This document shows, in pieces, positions 32,923-41,694 of a DNA stretch of 64,000 bases. The stretch is from Gemmata massiliana (GTDB lineage Bacteria > Planctomycetota > Planctomycetia > Gemmatales > Gemmataceae): assembly GCF_901538265.1 (NCBI RefSeq), contig NZ_LR593886.1, positions 1,798,001 to 1,862,000 on the forward strand, read 5' to 3'. Every line of letters starts with the position of its first letter. Within the stretch, counting starts at the first letter, position 1. Position numbers and translations under genes: made by a program. The notes below the pieces were generated by a model. It ran no database searches, was not told where the DNA came from, and saw only the letters and a program-made list of their open reading frames with translations.

Positions 32923-34128
32923 ATGCGCGATCCGATGAGTTGGTCGATCCCGCTGTTTCGGCTGTTCGGTATTCAGGTCCGAGTCCACGTCTTCTTTTTC
33001 ATTGTCACGCTCGGTCTGTTCTTCCGGCAGATGCAATTAACGCAGTACGACAACGTGTGGTGGGGTGACAAGTTCCTGCTCACCGTTGTGGCACTGTTCG
33101 GAATCATTTTGTTACACGAATTCGGTCACTGCTTCGGGGCACGGTACGTCGGGGGCGACGCGCGCGAGATCCTGATCTGGCCACTCGGTGGGTTAGCGTT
33201 CACGGAGATCCCGCATCGGTGGAAGCCGCTGTTCACCACGGTCGCGGCCGGCCCTGGGGTGAACGTGCTCATCTGCCTCGTGTGCGCGGGCGGGATACTC
33301 GCGGCCGGGTTCGTTCCGACGCTCGACCCGACAATCGACCCGCACCGCGTTGAGGCGGCCAAGCTCCGTGACAGTCGGATCTACACCAGTTCGTACAAGG
33401 TGAAGCTCTACAAGGCCGGCACCGCCGAAGAACCGACGCTGAAGGAATTCACAAAGAAACAGGAAGAGTACGAGACCGCGCACGGAAAGGGATCGTTCCC
33501 CAAGCCCAGCGACGCGGCCAAGTTCACGGAAGCCGTGCAGGAGATGGGCTACGAACGGGCCGTGCTCCCGGGGTGGGTGTTGTGGGCGTACCGTATTTTC
33601 TGGCTCAGTTGGCTCTTGTTCCTGTTTAACATGCTCCCGGCCTACCCGCTCGACGGCGGGCAGTTGCTCCAATCGCTCGTTTGGGCGCGAACCGACTACC
33701 GGCGCGGCGTTGTCGTTGCTGCGTACACCGGTATCACGGTTTCGATCGTGTTCTTGGTCGTGTCCATTGCGTGGAACGAGTCGCTGTTCATGGGGCTCGC
33801 GCTCTTCATGCTGTACTCCGCTTCGATGAAGCTGATGCAGTTGGATATGGAGGACGGGCCGTTCGGGTACGATTTCTCGGCGGGCTACACGAGCCTGGAG
33901 AGGGACGACGAACCGCCCCCGCAACCGAAGCGCCCGGGACCGGTGGCCCGGTGGTTGCAGGCGCGCAAGGCGCGCCGGGTCGCGCGCGAAACCGAGGCGA
34001 AACAGCGCGACGAGGAGCGCATGGACTTGCTCCTCGAAAAGATCGCCCGCAGCGGCCAGGGGTCGCTCACCGACGAGGAGCGCCAGTTCCTCAAGCGCGT
34101 CAGCGCCCGTAAGCGGAATACGTCGTAA
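32923..34128 (+). CDS. Site-2-protease-like M50 metalloprotease
   Basis: Integral membrane protease cutting within or near membrane helices. Zinc motif HEFGH at about 66-70 in helix ILLHEFGHCFGARYVGG, and the second ligand region NMLPAYPLDGGQLL at about 233-246. Helices at about 22-40, 48-66, 102-122, 213-233, 258-280 and 285-305 are visible. An extramembrane loop of about 80 residues (about 125-205) and a long basic/charged C-terminal tail (about 325-401) extend it past the usual length. Start ATG at 32923. Could process an anti-sigma factor, for which this window offers no partner. Confidence 0.9.
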   Translation: MRDPMSWSIPLFRLFGIQVRVHVFFFIVTLGLFFRQMQLTQYDNVWWGDKFLLTVVALFGIILLHEFGHCFGARYVGGDAREILIWPLGGLAFTEIPHRWKPLFTTVAAGPGVNVLICLVCAGGILAAGFVPTLDPTIDPHRVEAAKLRDSRIYTSSYKVKLYKAGTAEEPTLKEFTKKQEEYETAHGKGSFPKPSDAAKFTEAVQEMGYERAVLPGWVLWAYRIFWLSWLLFLFNMLPAYPLDGGQLLQSLVWARTDYRRGVVVAAYTGITVSIVFLVVSIAWNESLFMGLALFMLYSASMKLMQLDMEDGPFGYDFSAGYTSLERDDEPPPQPKRPGPVARWLQARKARRVARETEAKQRDEERMDLLLEKIARSGQGSLTDEERQFLKRVSARKRNTS

Positions 34129-34145
34129 AACAAGAGTTTGGATTT

Positions 34146-34241
34146 TACCCCGGCGGGTAACGCGGACCGTCGTCGGTGTCCGTGACTTGTACCAATCCCA
34201 GGGCGTTGCCCTGGGCTGAGGAATCGTACCCCGCCGGGGTA
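34146..34241. repeat. Nested palindromic repeat upstream of hisS
   Basis: Outer 12-bp arms (34146-34157 with 34230-34241) and an inner perfect hairpin CCCAGGGC-GTT-GCCCTGGG (34197-34215). It fills nearly all the gap between the M50 protease and hisS. Form suggests a dispersed repeat; an antitermination or T-box-like control of hisS is not supported. Confidence 0.7.
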
Positions 34242-34260
34242 CAGAGGAAGATAAGGGCCA

Positions 34261-35643
34261 ATGTCTAATCTGATTACCCCCCGAACGCTGTCCGGGTTCC
34301 GTGATTACCTGCCGGCGGTCATGCTCGCGCGAGAAGAGGTGCTGCGCCGTGCCCGCGAGGTGTACCGCTCCTACGGCTTCACTCCCATCGATACGCCCGC
34401 GTGCGAATCGCTCGACGTTCTGCTGGGTAAGGGGGGTGACGAGTCCGACAAGCTCGTGTACCGCGTGCTGAGTGCCCGTGGTGACAAAGCGGAGATGGGG
34501 CTACGGTTCGACCTCACTGTGCCGTTCGCCCGGTTCAGTGCGCAATACATCAACGAACTCGGCACACCGTTCAAGCGCTACGCGATGGGACCGGTGTGGC
34601 GCGGCGAGCGCCCGGGGCAGGGGCGGTACCGCGAATTCTGGCAGTGCGACTTCGACACCATCGGCACCACGTCCAACGCCGCCGACATCGAAACGGCACT
34701 CGTCATCAACGACCTCTTCACCGCGATCGGCTTCGACAAGTTCGAGATCCGCGTCAACAATCGGAAACTGTTGAACGGATTGCTCGAAGCCGTCGGCTTA
34801 CGAGACAAGTCGGTTATTGTTCTTCGAGCTATTGATAAACTCGACAAGATCGGAAGAGACGCGGTTCTGGCCGAGATGACCAATCAAGAGGTGTCGCTTC
34901 TTGCTGCTCGTAACGTGTTGGATTTCACGCAACTTCGTGGTGCCGATGCACTCGACAAACTTGAAGAAGTGCTTCCGATAGTCGAAACAGTTCTTAAACC
35001 TAGGCTTAAAGAAACCAAAGAGAACATTGCGGGCGGTCAGCAACTTATCGAAGAGGGCATCGCACAGTTGCGCGAACTGCTCGCGGTCACGAAAGCGGCC
35101 GGAGTTCCCGAAGAACGCATCAAGATCGACCTGAGTATCGCGCGCGGGCTGGATTACTACACTGGCACCATTTACGAAACGTTCCTGACCGACCTGCCCG
35201 GCATCGGCAGCGTGTGCAGCGGCGGGCGGTACGACAACCTCGCGAGCAAGTACACGAAACAAGTGCTCCCGGGAGTGGGAGCGTCGCTCGGCGTGGACCG
35301 GCTCATCGCCGCAATGGAGGAGCTGAAACATCCGCTCCTCACAGGGCAAACCACGCCGGCTCAGGTGCTGGTCGTGAACTTCGACGCGACCCGTCTGGGC
35401 GACTACCAGCGCATTGCTCGGGCGCTTCGGGCCGCGTGCGTAAACGTCGAAGTGTACCCCGACACAACGAAGAAGATCGGGACGCAGTTCGCCTACGCCG
35501 AGAAGCGCGGCTTCAAACTCGCGGTGGTCGCTGGCCCCGCCGAGTTCGAGCAGGGCGTGTGGAAGGTCAAGGATCTGGCGAAACGCGAAGAAGCCGCGGT
35601 ACCGGAAGCGGAACTGGTCGAGCGCATCAAGCAACAGGTGTGA
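34261..35643 (+). CDS. hisS: Histidyl-tRNA synthetase
   Basis: Class II aminoacyl-tRNA synthetase attaching histidine to tRNA(His). Motif 1 region GFRDYLPAVMLAREEVL, motif 2 FKRYAMGPVWRGERPGQGRYREFWQCD, histidine-A loop GLDYYTGTIYETFL and motif 3 VGASLGVDRLIAAMEEL are all present, then the anticodon-binding domain (QVLVVNFDATRLGDYQRIARALR). 460 aa is slightly longer than typical bacterial HisS (about 425). Codon use changes in the insertion region (about 34790-35045): lower GC and many CTT, GTT, AAA codons compared with flanks. ATG with AAGG upstream. HYExE-like gene follows after 15 bp. Confidence 0.95.
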   Translation: MSNLITPRTLSGFRDYLPAVMLAREEVLRRAREVYRSYGFTPIDTPACESLDVLLGKGGDESDKLVYRVLSARGDKAEMGLRFDLTVPFARFSAQYINELGTPFKRYAMGPVWRGERPGQGRYREFWQCDFDTIGTTSNAADIETALVINDLFTAIGFDKFEIRVNNRKLLNGLLEAVGLRDKSVIVLRAIDKLDKIGRDAVLAEMTNQEVSLLAARNVLDFTQLRGADALDKLEEVLPIVETVLKPRLKETKENIAGGQQLIEEGIAQLRELLAVTKAAGVPEERIKIDLSIARGLDYYTGTIYETFLTDLPGIGSVCSGGRYDNLASKYTKQVLPGVGASLGVDRLIAAMEELKHPLLTGQTTPAQVLVVNFDATRLGDYQRIARALRAACVNVEVYPDTTKKIGTQFAYAEKRGFKLAVVAGPAEFEQGVWKVKDLAKREEAAVPEAELVERIKQQV

Positions 35644-35658
35644 CCCGCGGACGCGCCC

Positions 35659-36222
35659 ATGAAGTCCGACAACCACTACGAGGTGGCATTCGATGCGTAC
35701 CTGCGCCAGCGCGGGGCCGCCGTTGTTCCCGTAGTGGAGGCGCGTCGCAGTTACATCGACGTGAGCGAGGTGAAATCGCCGGACTTCATTGTGGTCGGCC
35801 CGTGTGACGCGAAGCTCGTTGTGGACGTGAAGGGCCGCAAGTTCCCCGGAGTGGGGAAGGGCGGGAAGTCGCGCAACATCTGGCAGAACTGGTGCGAACG
35901 CGAAGACGTGGAGAGCCTGATCCGCTGGCAGGGCAAGTTCGGCGACGGGTTCCGCGGTGTGCTCGCGTTCGTGTACGATCTGGCGCACCACATCGAGCTG
36001 CCGAACCGCACGCCGGACGTTTTCGTCTTCCGCGGGCGCGTGTACTTGTTGCGCGGTGTATTTGTGACTGATTACCGCGCCCGTATGCGCACCCGCAGCC
36101 CGCGCTGGGGAACGGTACACCTCGCGACTGACGACTTTCGCACGCTCGTGAAGCCGATCTCGCACTTTCTCGCGCCGCCACCGGACGTGATAGAATTGAC
36201 CGCGGAAGCCGCTCTGGGCTGA
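35659..36222 (+). CDS. HYExE-like PD-(D/E)xK-type protein
   Basis: 187-aa soluble protein resembling the planctomycete HYExE family: N-terminal NHYEVAFDAYLRQRGAAVVPV, then SPDFIVVG and KLVVDVKGRKFPG, which gives a D-xn-D-x-K arrangement of nuclease-like PD-(D/E)xK proteins. A Trp-rich region IWQNWCEREDVESLIRWQGKFGDGF follows. The fifth motif residue is Ala, not Glu, so placement is by overall pattern. Function is unknown; DNA cleavage is possible. It starts 15 bp after hisS and is probably co-transcribed. Confidence 0.7.
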   Translation: MKSDNHYEVAFDAYLRQRGAAVVPVVEARRSYIDVSEVKSPDFIVVGPCDAKLVVDVKGRKFPGVGKGGKSRNIWQNWCEREDVESLIRWQGKFGDGFRGVLAFVYDLAHHIELPNRTPDVFVFRGRVYLLRGVFVTDYRARMRTRSPRWGTVHLATDDFRTLVKPISHFLAPPPDVIELTAEAALG

Positions 36223-36282
36223 CCATTTTCTATCTTCGCGCTTCACACGGATCGGTGCGAGCGCGGCCGCGCGCCAAAGATT

Positions 36283-37083
36283 GTGACCATGAAGCCTCTG
36301 AAAATCGGGATCGTTGTCGAGTCCACCCAGTTGTCGCTGCGCCAGGCCATCGAATCCGCGGCGCGAATGGGTGCCCGCGGCATTCAGGTGGATGCCACCG
36401 GCGATCTCGCGCCGGACGCGCTGGGCGCAACCGGTCGGCGCGAGTTTCGTAACCTGCTCCGATCGTTTGATCTCGAACTCGCCGCGCTGAATGTCCCGGT
36501 GCGGCGCGGATTGGACGTGGCCGCCGATCTTCAGCCGCGCCTGGAGCGCGTGCGCAAAACGATGCAGCTCGCGTTCGACCTCGGCGCGCGCCGGGTCGTC
36601 GTCGCGTGCCCCAAACTGCCCGAAGATGCCGCTTCCCCCCGCGCACAACTCATGCGCGAATCGCTCCTCGCGCTCGGCGGGTACGGGGACCGCGTCGGGA
36701 GCTTCGTCGCGCTGGAAATCGGGTACGACCCGGCCGAGAAGGTGAAGGAGTACCTCGCCGGGTTCGGTGTGGGCAGCCTGAAGGTGACTTACGACCCCGC
36801 GAACTTCCTGCTCCACGGGCACGACCCGCTCGCGAACCTGATGCCACTCGAGGGTCTGGTTTCGCACGTTCACGCGCGCGACGCGCGTTCGGCCGGTGTG
36901 AGCCGCGGGTTGCAGGAAGTTCCACTCGGTGCCGGCGATATCGACTGGATGGCCCTGACCGCCACGCTCCAGGTGCTGGAGTTCGACGGCTTCCTGACGG
37001 TCGAACGCGAGCAGGGTGAGCACAAGCTTGCGGATGTGACCAATGGGGTGAAGTTCCTTAAGCGCTTCGCGCTGCCGGTGTGA
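36283..37083 (+). CDS. Sugar phosphate isomerase/epimerase family TIM-barrel protein
   Basis: Xylose isomerase-like AP-endonuclease-2 fold, 266 aa. Regularly spaced strand motifs: KIGIVVESTQLSLRQAIESAARMG, ARRVVVACPKLPE, VALEIGYDPAEKVKEYLAGFG, LKVTYDPANFLLHGHDPL, SHVHARDARSAG and GAGDIDWMALTATLQVLEFDGFLTVERE, supplying the acidic and His metal ligands of the family. Likely an isomerase or epimerase of a sugar or polyol; substrate unknown. Starts with ATGAAG at 36289 also possible. Ends in a palindromic repeat. Confidence 0.85.
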   Translation: MTMKPLKIGIVVESTQLSLRQAIESAARMGARGIQVDATGDLAPDALGATGRREFRNLLRSFDLELAALNVPVRRGLDVAADLQPRLERVRKTMQLAFDLGARRVVVACPKLPEDAASPRAQLMRESLLALGGYGDRVGSFVALEIGYDPAEKVKEYLAGFGVGSLKVTYDPANFLLHGHDPLANLMPLEGLVSHVHARDARSAGVSRGLQEVPLGAGDIDWMALTATLQVLEFDGFLTVEREQGEHKLADVTNGVKFLKRFALPV

Positions 37084-37092
37084 CGCCGTCCA

Positions 37093-37162
37093 GGTGAGCC
37101 CCGCCTGCAAGGGTGGTGGGTTGAGGCGCACTCACCCGCCGACCTTGCGGGCGGGGTTCACC
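37093..37162. repeat. Palindromic repeat after the TIM-barrel gene
   Basis: Arms 37093-37112 and 37143-37162, 20 bp with two mismatches and a 30-nt loop, between the convergent TIM-barrel and OxyR-like genes. Probably a dispersed element used as a shared terminator. Confidence 0.7.
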
Positions 37163-37175
37163 CGAGGCGGGTGTC

Positions 37176-38051
37176 TTATCTCTTCGTCACATCCACCAGC
37201 GCGCGGAGTGATGGCGGGCGGAACCGCTGCTTGTGCCAGACGGCGCACAGGGTTCTCGTGGGGATCGGCTTACCGAGCGGTCGGTACACGCATTGCTTGC
37301 TCGTATCCGCGGTCGCGGCCATTTCGGGAACGATCGACACCCCCTGACCGGCCGCGACCATAGCCAGCAGCGTAACGATTTGTTCCCCGCGGCAGACCAC
37401 GCGGGGTTCCAGCCCTCCGCGGTGACACAAACTCAACACCTGGTCGCCGAAGCAGTGCATGTCGTCGAGCAGGATGAACGGTTCCTCGAGCACGTCCGCG
37501 AGCCGAACTTCCGTCTTCGCCGCGAGCCGGTGCTTGGCCGGGAGCGCCATGACGAGTGGTTCGGCGAACAGTTTTTCGACATGCAGCCGGTCGTCGCGGA
37601 TCGGCATCGCCATGAGCGCGACGTCGAGTTCGCCCGCGAGGAGGTCTGCGAGCAGGCGCTCCGTGAGGTCTTCTTTCAGTTGAAGTTGCACGGTCGGGTG
37701 GTCCTTGCGGAACCGCGTGACCGTGGAGGGGAGCAGGAACGGCGCGATCGTGGGGATCGCCCCGACGCGGAGCGACCCGCCCTCGGCCGAATCGCGGACC
37801 GCGCGCTCGGCCTCCTTCACCGCCGCGAGGATGCGCTGCGCGTGCCCGAGCAGTTCGTGCCCCGCGTCGGTGAGCACGACCTTGCGCCCCAATCGGTCGA
37901 AGAGTCGGCGGTTCAGACCGTGCTTTTTGCTCTCCAGGCGCATGATCTGTTCGCTGAGCGTGGGCTGTGTCACGTCCTCGCGCTCGGCGGCGCGCGTGAA
38001 ACTGCCCGTCTCGGCGACGGCTACGAAGTATTTGAGCTGGTGAATCTCCAT
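37176..38051 (-). CDS. oxyR: OxyR-like LysR-family regulator
   Basis: 291-aa transcription factor. Winged helix-turn-helix at residues 1-60 (YFVAVAETGSFTRAAEREDVTQPTLSEQI), helical linker, then a LysR substrate domain. Cys 200 and Cys 209 in MHCFGDQVLSLCH match in spacing and nearly in number the peroxide-sensing pair Cys199/Cys208 of E. coli OxyR. So an H2O2-sensing activator is likely, switching on disulfide formation. No catalase or peroxiredoxin gene is in the window; the small membrane protein on the other strand may be a target. ATG at 38051. Confidence 0.85.
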   Translation of the reverse strand: MEIHQLKYFVAVAETGSFTRAAEREDVTQPTLSEQIMRLESKKHGLNRRLFDRLGRKVVLTDAGHELLGHAQRILAAVKEAERAVRDSAEGGSLRVGAIPTIAPFLLPSTVTRFRKDHPTVQLQLKEDLTERLLADLLAGELDVALMAMPIRDDRLHVEKLFAEPLVMALPAKHRLAAKTEVRLADVLEEPFILLDDMHCFGDQVLSLCHRGGLEPRVVCRGEQIVTLLAMVAAGQGVSIVPEMAATADTSKQCVYRPLGKPIPTRTLCAVWHKQRFRPPSLRALVDVTKR

Positions 38052-38238
38052 AGTCGCTTCCGATGAGTGATGTCTTTTGAATCGCTAACACCAGTTCTAC
38101 CACATGGAGCCGCGGCTGAGAAGTCGGTAGGCATGGGGTGTTGCGAATCGGGCGCGAACCGGCGAGAATTGTGTCGGGAGCGAAAATCTGTGCTCCCGGG
38201 CAGCGAAGCGCAGGGTGAACTCACTTCCGGGGTGCGCC

Positions 38239-38466
38239 ATGTCGATCGAAGATGCGATCGCGAAGGATCTGGTCGCGGTGCTGTTCGTGACGTTCCTCTT
38301 CGGCGGCGGGGCGCTGTGGCTCATCGTGGCAACCATTGCCGAACAATGGCGCAAGCTCCGCGTGGCCGATCGCAACGCGGCCCTCAAACAATCGATGATC
38401 GAGCGCGGGTACCGGCCGGATGAAATTGTTCGCGTACTGAACGCGGCCAGTGGCGACGGGCAGTGA
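38239..38466 (+). CDS. Small membrane protein, 75 aa
   Basis: Divergently oriented from oxyR, about 190 bp away. ATG at 38239. One membrane helix (about residues 10-35, VAVLFVTFLFGGGALWLIVATIA) and a soluble C-terminal helix with KQSMIERGYRPDEIVRVLNAA. Not recognised as a family. A longer frame from 38215 is not supported. Its stop is 25 bp before selA, so it may be co-transcribed with selA. Confidence 0.65.
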   Translation: MSIEDAIAKDLVAVLFVTFLFGGGALWLIVATIAEQWRKLRVADRNAALKQSMIERGYRPDEIVRVLNAASGDGQ

Positions 38467-38491
38467 CACGCCTGCCCAGTACATTGTCCGC

Positions 38492-39877
38492 ATGAGCGAC
38501 AACCCATTTCGCGATCTGCCCTCTGTGACGAAAGTTCTCAATACGCCCGCACTGCTGCGGGCACGCGAACGCCATTCACCCGAAACGATCACCGCACAAA
38601 TTCGTGTCGCACTCGATGCGATCCGCGCCCGACTCGTGGCCAGTGAACCACTCACGCTCAACGTCGATGCAATCGCGGCCGATGTGCTCGCCTCTCTCGA
38701 TACGCAAGTTGCACCCGTAATCCGTTCGGTCATCAACGCGACCGGTATCGTACTCCACACCAACCTCGGTCGCGCGCCTCTTCACGAAGACGCTGCGCGC
38801 GCGGCTTACGAAGCGGCCCGCGGGTACCTGAATCTCGAACTCGATCTGGCGACAGGTAAACGGGCATCCCGACAGGGGAACGTTCGCGCGGGGCTGAGAG
38901 CCATTACGGGCGCGGAAAGCGCGACCGCTGTGAACAACTGCGCGGCCGCGACCGTGATCGCACTGCGTGCGGTCGCTCAGGGGAAAGAGGTCGTCGTCTC
39001 GCGCGGGCAACTGGTCGAGATCGGCGGCAGTTTCCGCATCCCGGACGTGATGGCCGTGAGCGGTGCCACGTTGCGCGAAGTGGGCACCACGAACATTACT
39101 CGACTCAGTGACTACGAGCGCGCGATTACCCCAAACACCGCAGCCCTGATGCGGGTGCATTGCAGCAACTACCGCGTGCGCGGGTACACGAAGTCTGTGG
39201 AACTCACGGAACTCGTCGAACTCGGGCGCAAGCACAACCTTCTGGTGATCGACGATGTAGGGAGCGGGCAAGCGATCGACCTGACGCTGTTCGGATTGCC
39301 CGGGGAGCCGCTTGTTTCAGCCAGCGCCGCGTGCGGTGCGGACCTCGTGCTCTTTAGCGGTGACAAGCTCCTCGGCGGTCCACAGTGCGGCATTATCGCG
39401 GGCAAGGCGGCACTGATTCAACAGATCGAACGTGACCCGCTCATGCGCGCGTTACGGCTCGACAAAATGACGCTCGCCGCTCTCGAAGCGACTTTGCTGC
39501 TCTATCGCAATCCGGCGAAGGCGATTCGTGATGTGCCTGTTCTGCGCATGCTGACGACCTCGCCCACGGATTTGAAGCGCCGCAGCGAAGCGTTCGCGGC
39601 GTGGGTACGGGAGATTCCCGGAGTAACGGTCGGCGTGTGGGAGGACGAGTCGTTCGTCGGTGGTGGCTCGCTTCCCGATGTTAGCGTGCCAACGACCGTG
39701 CTCGGACTGAGTGCGGACGGACTGAGCGAAACCGAACTCGCGTCGCGGTTGCGCACGGGAACGCCTGCGGTGGTGACGCGCGTGCAAGATGGTCGCGTGC
39801 TGCTCGATTTGCGCTGCGTTTTTGAGCGCCAAGAGGCCGAGCTACTGGAAGCGATCACTTTGGCGGCTCGGAAGTAA
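38492..39877 (+). CDS. selA: L-seryl-tRNA(Sec) selenium transferase
   Basis: PLP enzyme converting Ser-tRNA(Sec) to Sec-tRNA(Sec) with selenophosphate. 461 aa. Motifs: VINATGIVLHTNLGRAP, AVNNCAAATVIALRAVA, VVSRGQLVEIGGSFRIPDVMAVSGA, EVGTTNITRLSDYERAI, VIDDVGSGQ, and the Schiff-base lysine in LVLFSGDKLLGGPQCGIIAG. The ATG at 38492 opens the usual N-terminal FRDLPSVTKVL. SelB, SelD and the Sec tRNA are not in the window. Its presence predicts that the organism makes selenoproteins. Confidence 0.94.
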   Translation: MSDNPFRDLPSVTKVLNTPALLRARERHSPETITAQIRVALDAIRARLVASEPLTLNVDAIAADVLASLDTQVAPVIRSVINATGIVLHTNLGRAPLHEDAARAAYEAARGYLNLELDLATGKRASRQGNVRAGLRAITGAESATAVNNCAAATVIALRAVAQGKEVVVSRGQLVEIGGSFRIPDVMAVSGATLREVGTTNITRLSDYERAITPNTAALMRVHCSNYRVRGYTKSVELTELVELGRKHNLLVIDDVGSGQAIDLTLFGLPGEPLVSASAACGADLVLFSGDKLLGGPQCGIIAGKAALIQQIERDPLMRALRLDKMTLAALEATLLLYRNPAKAIRDVPVLRMLTTSPTDLKRRSEAFAAWVREIPGVTVGVWEDESFVGGGSLPDVSVPTTVLGLSADGLSETELASRLRTGTPAVVTRVQDGRVLLDLRCVFERQEAELLEAITLAARK

Positions 39878-40796
39878 TCGGGGCGCTGCGCCAGCGCTCC
39901 CCCGGAACAAAGATGGCGTAGAACGCGAGCGAGTACAGCGCGAAGTGTCCCACTTCCAGCGTGAAGAACGTCAGTACGTGGAACACGACGCCCACCCACA
40001 ACGTGGGAATGCACGTTCGGCGAAAGGCGATCAAAAGTGGGAATGCGAGTTCCCACGCGACCGCGACCCATGAACTCAACCTGTGGACGAACACGGGTAG
40101 GTGCGGACTCAGGTTCGGTGTCAGGCACCACTCCAGGTCGTGATTCACGAAGTACATCACGTACCCGGTTTGCCAGCCCGGGGAGAGCAACTTGTAGACG
40201 CCACTGAAAACGTACATGCACGCGAACTGCACCAACAGAACTTTCGCCGGCCATCCGGGAACCAGCACGCGACCGGTGTAACCGCCCTTGCGCACCGATT
40301 CCGCTCCCCACACCGCCCCTGATCGACCGACCGCAACAGCCAGGAACAACGAGTTGCGGATCTGGTCACCCCCGTTACATAGCCCCGGGTTGATGTTCCA
40401 GAACGAGATCGCGCACGCCCAGCACACCAATCCGCTAACGAACGGCCGGAAGCCGATTAGTAATGCGCACGCGGCCAGCGCCCACGCACTCATGAGTGCC
40501 GCGGACCCCCACGAGGCTGGCAGCACGCGCAGCAGCGACCAGTAATGATGCCCGTCGCGAAAGCGCCATGAATACGCATCGGGACCGCCGAGACCGCTTT
40601 CGGAAAAGTACGTCGCGAATTGCGGTAAGCACGCGATTCCGATGTCGAGCAATGTAACGACCGCGACCGCGATTCTCAGCGCGGCCATGCGCTCGGCTGG
40701 TATCGGGCGCAGGAGCCAGTGCCACCGACTCAGCACGCCCGGTAGTCGGGGTTGAATGCCGACGAATCGCGGTTCGGTTTCGTTGGGCTTGGTCAC
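39855..40796 (-). CDS. HTTM-domain membrane protein, copy B2
   Basis: 313-aa integral membrane protein of the HTTM (vitamin K-dependent gamma-carboxylase-like) family. Features: PAERMAALRIAVAVVTLLDIGI at the N-terminus, SGLVCWACAISFWNINPGLCNGGDQIRN motif, GWPAKVLLVQFACMYVFSGVYKLL and LEVGHFALYSLAFYAIFVPGE at the C-terminus. Start is the GTG at 40796, whose first bases overlap the TGA stop of the upstream partner gene (GTGA). It ends 22 bp inside the end of the convergent selA gene. A carboxylase activity is not established; the family's Lys/His active sites are not evident to me. Paralogue of the gene at 41695-42618. Confidence 0.85.
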   Translation of the reverse strand: MTKPNETEPRFVGIQPRLPGVLSRWHWLLRPIPAERMAALRIAVAVVTLLDIGIACLPQFATYFSESGLGGPDAYSWRFRDGHHYWSLLRVLPASWGSAALMSAWALAACALLIGFRPFVSGLVCWACAISFWNINPGLCNGGDQIRNSLFLAVAVGRSGAVWGAESVRKGGYTGRVLVPGWPAKVLLVQFACMYVFSGVYKLLSPGWQTGYVMYFVNHDLEWCLTPNLSPHLPVFVHRLSSWVAVAWELAFPLLIAFRRTCIPTLWVGVVFHVLTFFTLEVGHFALYSLAFYAIFVPGERWRSAPITSEPPK

Positions 40797-41614
40797 GGTG
40801 GCGTCACCGCTTTCAACCGAACGAATTGCTCCCCCACCGGATCGTGGCCTTCGAGTGGGAGATATCCCGATTCTTTCGGCCCGCCTGGGAACCAACGCGC
40901 GAATGGGCGCTCGAAGGTTGGTCTTCGGGGCGCGCCGGGCGGATCGTATGGGAGCGGCGTCGGAATGTAGCGGAAGATCACCACCACTTCAGTCGGCACC
41001 GGCGCGTCCGGGTTCGCGCTTTGGTACAAACGCATCTTCCACGCGAGCCAATGACTAATGAGGCTCTGGTTGTCGCGCACACGGTCGGGGAGGCGCTTCC
41101 AGACTTCGGGCCGCGCGGCTACCGTTTCCGGGTCCGCGTGCCAGCCGAGCATCGTGATGTTGGCTTCGTAATTGAACTCACGATCGTGGATCAGCGGCCA
41201 GCGCGGTTGGGGACGGTCCGGGTTCGGTGGGCTGAATCGCGATTCGACACGAACCGTGGTTGCGTCCGCGAACCGTAATTCGGCGATCGGAACCACGGTG
41301 TGTGGTGGAAAGTCCGGGGTGAACATGTTCCACCCCTGTTCCTGCCCGCTCACTTCTCCCCATAGCGCGAACACGTCGCCCGCACGTTCGCTCGCGCTCT
41401 GCACAGCGTCGTTATTTGTGAACCGACCCCAGCGCTGCGTGTTACTGAGTTCCGGGTACTCGTCGGCTGGTGTGGACCTGCGCGGGATGAACTCGAAGAG
41501 ATTGGCGAGTGGTGGAAACACAATCTGCCACAGCGCGAACAATCCAACGAGCCAGGGCACAATGCCCGGTTTGGCGGCTGGTACAGGCGGCGAACTCGAA
41601 TTGTTGGGCTTCAC
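40793..41614 (-). CDS. Partner protein of HTTM cassette, copy A2
   Basis: 273-aa protein with one N-terminal membrane helix (residues about 17-38, GIVPWLVGLFALWQIVFPPL) and an exported or cytosolic soluble domain. Shared with copy A1: RAGDVFALWGEVSGQEQGWNMFTPDFPP, then ATTVRVESRFSPPN, a Trp/Arg-rich helix and PFARWFPG near the C-terminus. Start GTG at 41614. Family not recognised. Pairs with an HTTM gene through a 4-bp GTGA overlap, the same layout as in the other copy, so partner function is inferred from conserved arrangement. Confidence 0.8.
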   Translation of the reverse strand: MKPNNSSSPPVPAAKPGIVPWLVGLFALWQIVFPPLANLFEFIPRRSTPADEYPELSNTQRWGRFTNNDAVQSASERAGDVFALWGEVSGQEQGWNMFTPDFPPHTVVPIAELRFADATTVRVESRFSPPNPDRPQPRWPLIHDREFNYEANITMLGWHADPETVAARPEVWKRLPDRVRDNQSLISHWLAWKMRLYQSANPDAPVPTEVVVIFRYIPTPLPYDPPGAPRRPTFERPFARWFPGGPKESGYLPLEGHDPVGEQFVRLKAVTPP

Positions 41615-41694
41615 GACGTGCCTACGGGTTCATGACCCGGCGCAATGCCGCGGACAAGCCCAAGTGTAATCGTCGAGGTGTTGAGAGGAATAGC

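Noticed and set aside
34798..37131. 777-codon minus-strand frame across hisS and the next two genes
   Set aside because: Antisense of three well-supported genes; composition typical of high-GC antisense frames.
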